This document shows, one piece after another, positions 1 to 6,575 of a stretch of DNA of 24,396 nt. Source of the stretch: an uncultured Collinsella sp. (GTDB lineage: Bacteria; Actinomycetota; Coriobacteriia; Coriobacteriales; Coriobacteriaceae); contig UQMW01000035.1 of the NCBI GenBank assembly GCA_900542275.1, positions 1 through 24,396 of the forward strand, in the 5' to 3' direction. The notes below the pieces were generated by a model, which had not been told where the DNA came from, ran no database searches, and was given only the letters and a program-made list of their open reading frames with translations. The translations under genes were made by a program, and so were the position numbers. Each line of letters starts with the position of its first letter. The first letter of the stretch is position 1.

Positions 1-2
1 CC

Positions 3-2483
3 GCCAAGGAGGACCCGAGCCTCGTCGCCACGCGCGAGGAACTCTCACGCCAGCTCGCCGGCAACCTCTGCCGTTGCAGCGGCTATGAGAGCCAGCTGCG
101 CGCCATCGTCCGCTTTCTTAACGAGTCCGGCGTGCATGTGGGCTTTGAGATGCCCGAGCTGCCGGTCAACGACACCAGCTGCGACGGCGTCTCCTACAAG
201 CAGATCACCCACAAGCAGCCCAAGAAGGACTCGAAGGCCCTGCTCGAGGGCCGTCCGGTCTACACGGGCGACCTGGTGCCCGCCGGGGCCCTGATCGTCA
301 AACTCAAGCGCAGCCCCTATGCCCGCGCCAAGATCCGCTCCATCGACACGTCGCGCGCCCTGAAGGTGCCCGGCGTGGTTGGCGTCTACACCTACGAGGA
401 CGTGCCCAAGCGCCGCTTTACCATCGCCGGCCAGAGCTATCCGCAGCCGAGTCCCTACGACCGCCTGATCCTCGAGAACCTCGTGCGCTACCAAAACGAG
501 GAGGTGGCGATCGTCGCCGCCGAGACCGAGGAGGCCGCCGACAAGGCGCTCAAGCTCATCAAGGTCGACTACGAGGTGCTCGAGCCCCTGCTCGACTTTA
601 CCCAGGCACTCGATAACGACATCGTGGTCCACCCCGAGGGCGACGTGAGCTTTATGTTCCCGCAGGGCGGCGATGTTCCGCGCAACCTGGTGTGCAGCGG
701 TACCAGCGATTATGGCGATCTGGACGAGGCCTTCGCCCAGAGCGACATCGTCTTTGAGCGCACTTACACCAGCCAGGCCACGCAGACCGCGCCCATGGAA
801 ACCTTCCGCGCCTTTGCGACGACCGACGCGTTCGGGCGTATCTCGGTGACCACCTCTACACAGGTGCCCTTCCACGTGCGCCGCATGGTCGCGCAGTCGC
901 TCGACATTCCGCAGTCGCAGGTGCAGGTCATTAAGCCGCGCATCGGCGGCGGCTTTGGCTCCAAGCAGACGGGCTGCTGCGAGATCTTCGTTGCGTTCGT
1001 GACCCAGCAGACTGGCCGTCCGAGCTACTGCTGCTACACCCGCGAGGAGACTATCACCGCGGGTAACTCGCGCCACCAGATGCAGATGACCGTTAAGCTG
1101 GGCGCCATGAACGACGGCACCATCACGGCCATCGACTTGCACACGCTGTCCAACGCCGGCGCGTACGGCGAGCACGCCACCACGACGATCGGCCTTTCGG
1201 GCCACAAGAGCCTGCCGATTTACAACCATGTGAAGGCGAGCCGCTTTAGGTGGGACGCCGTCTACACCAACACCAACCGCGGCGGCGCGTATCGCGGCTA
1301 CGGTGCCACCCAGGGCCAGTTTGCCGTGGAGAGCGCCGTCAACGAGCTCGCCGACATGCTGCACATGGACCCCGCCGACCTGCGCCTTAAGAACATGGTG
1401 CGCGAGGGCGAGATCATGCCGCAGTACTACAACGAGAAGCTCAACGCCTGCGCGCTCGACCGCTGCCTGCTGCGAGCGATGGACATGATCGGTTGGCGCG
1501 ACAAGCCGCTGGCCGTCGACCTGGGCGACCGCGTGCGTGCTCTGGGCTGTGCGCTCACCATGCAGGGCTCGGGCATTTCCAACGTGGATATCGCCGGCAT
1601 CGACATGCGCCTGGAAGAGGACGGCTTCATTACCATCGGCACCGGCGCCACCGATAACGGCATGGGCGTCGACACGATCCTGGCGCAGATTGCCGCCGAG
1701 GAGCTGGGCGTGGAGAGCTCGCTCATTGTGGTGCGCGGCGTGGACACCGATGTGTCGCCGTTCGACGCCGGCTCGTACGCGAGCTCCGGTACCTACGTGA
1801 CGGGCCTTGCCGCCAAGAACGCCGCGACCGAGCTGCGCCAGAAGATTTGCGCCAAGGCCGCCCAGATGTGGGACGTTGACGCCGCCGACGTGGTCTTCGA
1901 CGGCCAGTACGTGCGCCTGTCCGACGAGCGTGCTGCGCGCGAGCACGGTCGCTACCTTACGCTGCGAGACTTTGCCAACCTGTGCGTCAAGAACATCGCG
2001 GGCGGTGACGCGCTGACTTCGCACGCCTCTGCCTGCCTGCCCGTTTCGCCCCCGCCGTTTATGGCCGGCATTGCCGAGGTCGAGGTTGACAAGGCCACCG
2101 GCAAGGTGACCGTGGTGGATTACGCCGCTGCCGTCGATTGCGGCACCGTGATCAACGAGGCGCTCGCGCGCGTCCAGGCCGAGGGCGGCATTGCCCAGGG
2201 CATCGGTCACGCGCTCTACGAGATCGTCGAGCATGACGACCGCGGTCGCCTGCGCACCGGCAACTTTATGAGCTACAAGCTGCCTACGCGCCTGGATATC
2301 GGCAGCATTCGCGTGGCCTTTGAGCCGAGCTACGAGCCGACGGGCCCGTTTGGCGCCAAGTCGATCGGCGAGGTCGTCATCAACACGCCGCTCGCCGCCG
2401 TGGCCTCGGCCGTCGCACACGCCACGGGCCACCAGGTCCGCTCGCTGCCCATCACGCCGGAGAAAGCGCTGCTGGGGGAGTAG
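3..2483 (+). CDS. Molybdenum hydroxylase, fused 2Fe-2S/molybdopterin subunit (XdhD-like), 5'-truncated by window edge
   Basis: The open frame runs in from the window edge, so the start is missing. The first residues carry the CxC of the second [2Fe-2S] cluster (GNLCRCSGY, CRC at bases 69-77). A linker follows, then a full xanthine-dehydrogenase-type molybdopterin domain. Visible motifs are the cofactor-binding GGGFGSK (945-965), NRGGAYRGYG near 1276-1305, and KSIGE near the C terminus, whose Glu codon 2370-2372 matches the catalytic Glu of this family. Having Fe-S and Mo domains on one chain, with no FAD domain visible, matches E. coli XdhD (YgfN) and the molybdenum subunits linked to selenium-dependent hydroxylases. 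A purine or related N-heterocycle is a likely substrate, but the sequence does not fix it. An ATG at 132 is internal, because the CxC motif lies upstream in the same frame. A separate FAD subunit would be expected upstream, outside the window. Confidence 0.85.
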   Translation, partial: AKEDPSLVATREELSRQLAGNLCRCSGYESQLRAIVRFLNESGVHVGFEMPELPVNDTSCDGVSYKQITHKQPKKDSKALLEGRPVYTGDLVPAGALIVKLKRSPYARAKIRSIDTSRALKVPGVVGVYTYEDVPKRRFTIAGQSYPQPSPYDRLILENLVRYQNEEVAIVAAETEEAADKALKLIKVDYEVLEPLLDFTQALDNDIVVHPEGDVSFMFPQGGDVPRNLVCSGTSDYGDLDEAFAQSDIVFERTYTSQATQTAPMETFRAFATTDAFGRISVTTSTQVPFHVRRMVAQSLDIPQSQVQVIKPRIGGGFGSKQTGCCEIFVAFVTQQTGRPSYCCYTREETITAGNSRHQMQMTVKLGAMNDGTITAIDLHTLSNAGAYGEHATTTIGLSGHKSLPIYNHVKASRFRWDAVYTNTNRGGAYRGYGATQGQFAVESAVNELADMLHMDPADLRLKNMVREGEIMPQYYNEKLNACALDRCLLRAMDMIGWRDKPLAVDLGDRVRALGCALTMQGSGISNVDIAGIDMRLEEDGFITIGTGATDNGMGVDTILAQIAAEELGVESSLIVVRGVDTDVSPFDAGSYASSGTYVTGLAAKNAATELRQKICAKAAQMWDVDAADVVFDGQYVRLSDERAAREHGRYLTLRDFANLCVKNIAGGDALTSHASACLPVSPPPFMAGIAEVEVDKATGKVTVVDYAAAVDCGTVINEALARVQAEGGIAQGIGHALYEIVEHDDRGRLRTGNFMSYKLPTRLDIGSIRVAFEPSYEPTGPFGAKSIGEVVINTPLAAVASAVAHATGHQVRSLPITPEKALLGE

Positions 2484-2512
2484 CGGGTCGGCGAACAAGT
2501 CGTAATTGGCGG

Positions 2513-2537
2513 GGCGGGGCAACTCGACCCGCCTTTT
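2513..2537 (+). terminator. Rho-independent terminator after the molybdenum hydroxylase
   Basis: GGCGGG (2513-2518) pairs with CCCGCC (2528-2533) around a 9-nt loop and is followed by TTTT. A second GGCGGG at 2508-2513 could pair alternatively. It lies 30 nt after the stop codon. Confidence 0.6.
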
Positions 2538-2595
2538 GCACTCGTGGTGAGGTCGTGAGCCTGTAAAACGTGTGCGTGCGCTTGTCGCTCGTATC

Positions 2596-2604
2596 TGCTA
2601 TCAT
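2596..2604 (+). promoter_or_regulatory. Extended -10 promoter for tRNA-Leu
   Basis: TGCTATCAT is an extended -10 element (TGn followed by TATCAT), ending 20 nt before the tRNA. No convincing -35 is present, which is usual for extended -10 promoters. Confidence 0.45.
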
Positions 2605-2623
2605 TCCTAATCTGTGCGCTCAT

Positions 2624-2707
2624 GCGGGCGTGGCGGAATTGGTAGACGCGCCAGATTTAGGTTCTGGTGGGATTCCCGTGAAGGTTCGAGTCCTTTCGCC
2701 CGCACCA
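2624..2707 (+). tRNA. tRNA-Leu (anticodon UAG)
   Basis: The acceptor stem GCGGGCG (2624-2630) pairs with CGCCCGC (2697-2703), followed by discriminator A and an encoded CCA. The anticodon arm is CCAGA / UCUGG with loop UUUAGGU, giving anticodon UAG, which reads CUN leucine codons. The D arm (GGUAGA), T arm (GGUUCGAGUCC) and long variable arm of a class II tRNA are present, the last as expected for leucine. Confidence 0.96.
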
Positions 2708-2715
2708 ACGCATCT

Positions 2716-2742
2716 GCGTCGGCCCTGGCCGTCGCGACTCTT
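2716..2742 (+). terminator. Possible weak terminator after tRNA-Leu
   Basis: GCGTCGGCC (2716-2724) can fold on GGCCGTCGC (2727-2735) with one T-T mismatch, and CTCTTT follows. The T tract is poor, so read-through into the trigger factor gene is plausible. Confidence 0.3.
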
Positions 2743-2798
2743 TGTTGCATAAAGGTACCAGCACCTCAGATAAGCTGGGCAGTATGAGGAGGAACGTG

Positions 2799-4097
2799 TT
2801 GAACATCACCGCTTCTGACGTCAAGGACGCCAAGCTCACCGCTACGGTCACCATCCCGGCCGCCGACGTCGACGCCGCGATCAAGAAGGCTTACAAGGAC
2901 ACCGCCAAGAAGTACCGCTTCCCGGGCTTCCGCGCCGGTAAGGCTCCCCGTCCGGTTATCGACTCTGCTCTTGGCGCCGAGGCTACCCTCGCTCAGGCCA
3001 CCAACGACCTGATCGCCGCCAACGAGCCCGCCGTCCTCAACGAGCTGGACATCGTCCCCACCAAGAACGGTGACTACAAGGACCTCGACCTCGCTAAGGA
3101 TCACGAGGACTACACCTACACCGTCGAGTTCTCCCTGCGTCCCGCCGCTGAGCTCTCCTCCTTCGACGCTGTCGAGATCGAGATGCCCCCTGCGGAGGTC
3201 ACCGAGTCCGAGATCAACAACCAGGTCGAGATGCTCCTCAACTACCGTGCCACCTTCGAGGATGTCGAGGGCCGCGCTGTCGAGTCCGAGGACTACGTTA
3301 CCGTCGACCTCAAGGCCGTCGAGAACGCCGACAACTTTGCCGCCGAGGGCCGTATGCTCATCGCCGGTAGCGACAGCAACCCCGCCGAGTTCAACGAGGC
3401 TCTGATCGGCGCCAACGTTGACGACGTCAAGTCCGTCACCTGGACCGACGAGGCCGAGGAGGGCGAGGAGGCCGAGACCCACACCGTCGAGGTCACCGTC
3501 AAGGGCATCAAGGTCCGCAACACCCCCGAGCTCACCGACGAGCTCGTCAAGTCCGACTTTGGCTTCGACAGCATCGACGCCATGCGCGACGCCATCAAGA
3601 TTGAGATTGAGCAGGACAAGGCTTCCCGCCTGCCGGCCGAGAAGGAGAACCGTTGCGTCTCCGCTCTCGCCGAGCGTCTGCAGCTCGACGAGATGGACGC
3701 CGACTACGAGCAGTCCGTCTTTGAGGAGCTTGGCCAGAACTTCCTGTCCAACCTCGCTGCCCGCGGCATGACGCTCGACACCTGGCTGCCCGCTTCCGGT
3801 CTGACCATGGAGCAGTTCATCGGCGACCTGCATAAGCAGGCCAACGACGTTGCCCGTGAGTCCCTGGCTCTGGACGCCCTCGCGCGTGAGCTCAAGATTG
3901 AGGTCACCGAGGACGACATCAACGCCGAGTTCGAGAAGGCCGGCGTCAAGGACGTCGAGGCTTCCAAGGCCGAGTTCATCGCCGATGGCCGCATGCCTGC
4001 CGTCCGCGAGTCCATCCGTCGCTCCAAGGCCGTCGACCACCTGGTCGAGAACGCCAAGGTGACCGAGGTCGACGAGACCGCCAAGGACGCCGAGTAA
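2799..4097 (+). CDS. tig: Trigger factor (ribosome-associated chaperone, peptidyl-prolyl isomerase)
   Basis: Trigger factor binds the ribosomal exit tunnel and shields nascent chains in the cytoplasm. The ribosome-binding signature GFRAGKAP is at residues 43-50. The FKBP-type isomerase domain occupies roughly residues 150-240, and the acidic, helical C-terminal chaperone arms follow. I chose the TTG at 2799 because AGGAGG (2787-2792) sits 6 nt before it and the product begins MNITASDVKD, as is usual for the family; this gives 432 aa, the same length as the E. coli protein. Alternatives are GTG 2796 and ATG 2784, and the longer frame back to 2742 would run past the Shine-Dalgarno. It heads the order tig-clpP-clpX, a classic arrangement. 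The antisense strand is also open over most of the gene, which reflects high GC only. Confidence 0.95.
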   Translation: MNITASDVKDAKLTATVTIPAADVDAAIKKAYKDTAKKYRFPGFRAGKAPRPVIDSALGAEATLAQATNDLIAANEPAVLNELDIVPTKNGDYKDLDLAKDHEDYTYTVEFSLRPAAELSSFDAVEIEMPPAEVTESEINNQVEMLLNYRATFEDVEGRAVESEDYVTVDLKAVENADNFAAEGRMLIAGSDSNPAEFNEALIGANVDDVKSVTWTDEAEEGEEAETHTVEVTVKGIKVRNTPELTDELVKSDFGFDSIDAMRDAIKIEIEQDKASRLPAEKENRCVSALAERLQLDEMDADYEQSVFEELGQNFLSNLAARGMTLDTWLPASGLTMEQFIGDLHKQANDVARESLALDALARELKIEVTEDDINAEFEKAGVKDVEASKAEFIADGRMPAVRESIRRSKAVDHLVENAKVTEVDETAKDAE

Positions 4098-4173
4098 TTC
4101 TCGCCACCTTGCCCGCGAGCGCATGTATGTGCCCGTGATGGGGTAAAGTTAATAGCCGGTTATCCGGTTGCTT

Positions 4174-4217
4174 CGTACGGTGCCAGCCAATGCATAGCAT
4201 GCGGGCACCGTACGTTT
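4174..4217 (+). terminator. Long perfect hairpin between tig and clpP
   Basis: CGTACGGTGCC (4174-4184) pairs perfectly with GGCACCGTACG (4204-4214). An inner ATGC/GCAT helix (4190-4193 with 4197-4200) sits in the loop, and TTTAT follows. The T run is short, so it may be a leaky terminator or attenuator for clpP, or a DNA-level operator. Confidence 0.55.
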
Positions 4218-4260
4218 ATCTAGAACCAATTTGGTCCGCAAGAGAGAAATGGAGATGCGT

Positions 4261-4881
4261 ATGATCGCTAAGTTCGATTCCGCCCTCGTGCCATACGTTA
4301 TCGAGCAGACGCCGCGCGGCGAGCGCAGCTACGATATCTATTCGCGCCTGCTCAACGACCGCATCATCTTCTTGGGCGAGGAGATCAACTCCGTCAGCGC
4401 CAACCTGGTCGTTGCCCAGCTGCTGCATCTTGAGAGCCAGGATGCCGAGAAGGATATCTCGCTCTACATCAATTCGCCCGGTGGCGAGGTTTACTCCGGC
4501 CTGGCGATTCTTGACACCATGAACTTCATCAAGCCGCAGGTCTCCACCATCTGCGTCGGTATGGCCGCGTCCATGGCCGCCGTGCTGCTTTCGGCCGGCG
4601 CTAAGGGCAAGCGCTTCTGCCTGCCGCACTCCAAAGTCATGATTCACCAGCCCAGCGGCGGTGCCCAGGGTCAGCAGACCGAGATTGAGATTGTGGCCGA
4701 GGAGATCAAGAAGACCCGCCGCGAGCTCAACCAGATCTTGTCCGATGCCTCGGGCCAGCCCATCGAGAAGGTCCAGGCCGATACCGAGCGCGACAACTAC
4801 CTGACCGCCGCCGAGGCCCTCGACTACGGCCTGATTGACCGTATCGTCACCTCGCGAGATCTCGCCGCGAAGGATGCCTAG
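4261..4881 (+). CDS. clpP: ATP-dependent Clp protease proteolytic subunit
   Basis: ClpP is the cytoplasmic tetradecameric serine protease that degrades substrates unfolded by ClpX or ClpC. The catalytic triad is visible with the family spacing: Ser104 in GMAASMA, His129 in KVMIHQP and Asp178 in ERDNY. The substrate-cleft motif SPGGEV is at residues 72-77. ATG 4261 is preferred because GGAG (4251-4254) lies 6 nt upstream; it gives 206 aa. In-frame ATGs at 4249 and 4255 and a TTG at 4231 are poorer starts. The stop is one base before clpX, so the two genes are co-translated. A strong hairpin separates it from tig, so clpP may also have its own transcription control. Confidence 0.95.
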   Translation: MIAKFDSALVPYVIEQTPRGERSYDIYSRLLNDRIIFLGEEINSVSANLVVAQLLHLESQDAEKDISLYINSPGGEVYSGLAILDTMNFIKPQVSTICVGMAASMAAVLLSAGAKGKRFCLPHSKVMIHQPSGGAQGQQTEIEIVAEEIKKTRRELNQILSDASGQPIEKVQADTERDNYLTAAEALDYGLIDRIVTSRDLAAKDA

Positions 4882-4882
4882 G

Positions 4883-6289
4883 ATGGCAGGTAACATGCAG
4901 GACAACTTTGACGAGAACGGCAACCCCATCCGCTGCTCCTTTTGCGGAAAAGAGCAGGGCCAGGTCCGTCGCCTCGTAAAGGGCCCGACCAACATCTTTA
5001 TCTGTGACGAGTGCGTCGCCGCCTGTTCCGAGATCCTTGAGGAGTCGCTGGCTTCGGACTTTATGGACGCTGCTCGCAACGGCAAGCTGCCGGGCTTCCT
5101 CAACGACCACGGCCAGGCTGTATCCCAGCCCGCCGTGGACCCCGAGGCCGAGGGCTTTGAGCTCGAGGACGACCGCCAGGTCATCACGCACGTGCCGACG
5201 CCGCACGAGATCTATGACGAGCTTTCGGCCTATGTCATGGGGCAGGAGGACGCCAAGCGCGCCATGTCGGTGGCCGTGTACAACCACTATCGCCGCGTGA
5301 TCGAGGGCGGCGCCGCGGTGTCTGCCTTTGACGACGGCATGGGCTCGCAGTTCGACGACGGCATGGACGAGGTAGAGCTCGCCAAGTCCAACATCCTGCT
5401 GCTCGGTCCCACCGGTACCGGCAAGACCCTGCTCGCCCAGACGCTTGCGCGCATCCTCGAGGTGCCGTTTGCCATCGCCGATGCCACCGCACTCACCGAG
5501 GCCGGCTATGTGGGCGAGGACGTGGAGAACATCCTGCTCAAGCTCATCAATGCTGCCGATGGCGACATTGAGCGCGCGCAGGTTGGCATTATCTACGTGG
5601 ACGAGATCGACAAGATCGCCCGCAAGGCCGAGAACCTGTCCATCACCCGCGATGTTTCGGGCGAGGGCGTTCAGCAGGCACTGCTGAAGATTCTTGAGGG
5701 CACGGTGGCCAGCGTTCCGCCCACCGGCGGCCGCAAGCATCCCCAGCAGGAGCTGCTGCAGATCGACACGACCAACATCCTGTTCATTTGCGGTGGTGCC
5801 TTTGTGGGCCTGGACAAGATCATCGCCGATCGCGTGGGAAACAAGGGCGTGGGCTTTAACTCCGAGATCGCCGGCCCCACCTCGGTCGACGAGAACGACC
5901 TGCTGCGTCAGGTGCTCCCGCAGGACCTCAACGCCTTTGGCATGATCCCCGAGTTCGTGGGCCGTACGCCCGTTGTCACCCAGACGCAGGCGCTTGACGA
6001 GGACGACTTGGTGTCGATCCTGACCGAGCCCAAGAACGCCGTGGTGCGCCAGTACCGCAAGATGTTCCAGCTCGAGGACGTTGATCTTGAGTTTGAGGAC
6101 GCCGCCCTGCACGAGATCGCCCGCATGGCGCTAGCCCGCAAGACCGGCGCCCGCGGCCTGCGCTCCATCTGCGAGGACGTGCTGCAGCAGACGATGTTCG
6201 ACCTCCCCAGCGAGGAGGGTGTTTCCAAGGTCATCGTGACCGAAGCCTCCGTAAAGGGCGAAGAACAGCCCCGGCGCATCTACGGGTAA
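4883..6289 (+). CDS. clpX: ATP-dependent Clp protease ATP-binding subunit ClpX
   Basis: ClpX is the AAA+ unfoldase that feeds ClpP. The N-terminal zinc domain has Cys18, Cys21, Cys41 and Cys44. Walker A GPTGTGKT is at 175-182, the pore loop GYVGED at 208-213, Walker B IIYVDEID at 236-243 and the RKH loop at 284-286. The ClpP-docking tripeptide is VGF at 323-325 (IGF in E. coli), the arginine finger is in FVGRTP (about 361), and sensor 2 is GARGLR at 422-427. The protein is about 468 aa, longer than the usual 410-430. The extra length includes an acidic insert just before Walker A with a duplicated FDDGM unit (residues 149-161). The start could also be ATG 4874, overlapping clpP, or ATG 4895. 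A strong terminator follows. Confidence 0.95.
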   Translation: MAGNMQDNFDENGNPIRCSFCGKEQGQVRRLVKGPTNIFICDECVAACSEILEESLASDFMDAARNGKLPGFLNDHGQAVSQPAVDPEAEGFELEDDRQVITHVPTPHEIYDELSAYVMGQEDAKRAMSVAVYNHYRRVIEGGAAVSAFDDGMGSQFDDGMDEVELAKSNILLLGPTGTGKTLLAQTLARILEVPFAIADATALTEAGYVGEDVENILLKLINAADGDIERAQVGIIYVDEIDKIARKAENLSITRDVSGEGVQQALLKILEGTVASVPPTGGRKHPQQELLQIDTTNILFICGGAFVGLDKIIADRVGNKGVGFNSEIAGPTSVDENDLLRQVLPQDLNAFGMIPEFVGRTPVVTQTQALDEDDLVSILTEPKNAVVRQYRKMFQLEDVDLEFEDAALHEIARMALARKTGARGLRSICEDVLQQTMFDLPSEEGVSKVIVTEASVKGEEQPRRIYG

Positions 6290-6311
6290 ACCAGCCAAAA
6301 ACGTGCTTGCA

Positions 6312-6350
6312 AATAGCCTCCGACTACCCGCGGTCGGAGGCTATTTTATA
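6312..6350 (+). terminator. Rho-independent terminator of tig-clpP-clpX
   Basis: AATAGCCTCCGAC (6312-6324) pairs perfectly over 13 bp with GTCGGAGGCTATT (6333-6345) around an 8-nt loop, and the 3' side runs into a TTTTATA tract. It lies 22 nt after the clpX stop. Confidence 0.92.
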
Positions 6351-6375
6351 TATACGCAATAACCCCAACTACCTG

Positions 6376-6384
6376 TGTTATTCT
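6376..6384 (+). promoter_or_regulatory. Candidate extended -10 promoter for valS
   Basis: TGTTATTCT reads as TGn plus TATTCT. A start near 6391 would give a leader of about 185 nt that includes the cruciform element at 6440-6555. The -35 region is not recognisable. Confidence 0.35.
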
Positions 6385-6439
6385 GTGTGTTTGTTTAAGC
6401 CTCAGCGAAGTCATTCAGACTGAAGTAATTGATACCTAA

Positions 6440-6555
6440 GGGGAGGAATGTAAGCCCGATTTTCGTAGATTCCGCACGAGCCGAAGACCACTTAATGTGG
6501 TCTTCGAGCGAGCCCAGGACTTGACCGAGCGAAAATCGGGCCTACATTCCTCCCC
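6440..6555. repeat. Cruciform element A in the valS leader (26-nt arms, inner hairpin)
   Basis: The arm at 6440-6465 (begins GGGGAGGAATGTA) pairs with 6530-6555 at 25 of 26 positions; the exception is an A/C mismatch. The 64-nt interior contains a perfect hairpin, CGAAGACCAC (6482-6491) with GTGGTCTTCG (6497-6506) and loop TTAAT. Just inside the right arm is GGACTTGACCGAGCGAAAA, which resembles the same position of element B (9284-9400). The element ends 21 nt before the valS ATG. It does not cover the AGGGAG ribosome site, so translation would not be blocked directly. No T-box motif is present. Confidence 0.75.
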
Positions 6556-6575
6556 GGTGGGACAGGGAGAGATAT

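Noticed and set aside
45..2522. 825-aa open frame antisense to the molybdenum hydroxylase, and similar long antisense frames over tig, clpX, valS and thrS
   Set aside because: Their composition (His/Gly/Val/Leu/Arg-rich, no motifs) is that of the reverse complement of GC-rich genes; the sense frames carry clear family motifs.
2570..2752. 60-aa open frame covering tRNA-Leu
   Set aside because: It is the translated tRNA gene and its flanks (AGVAELVDAPDLGSGG is a well-known tRNA-Leu artefact).
2742..2798. 19-residue N-terminal extension of trigger factor
   Set aside because: AGGAGG at 2787-2792 is placed for a start at 2796-2799, and the family begins at that point.
6385..6575. T-box riboswitch for valS
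   Set aside because: No specifier-loop architecture, no T-box consensus and no terminator/antiterminator pair; only a loose GGTGGGAC match.
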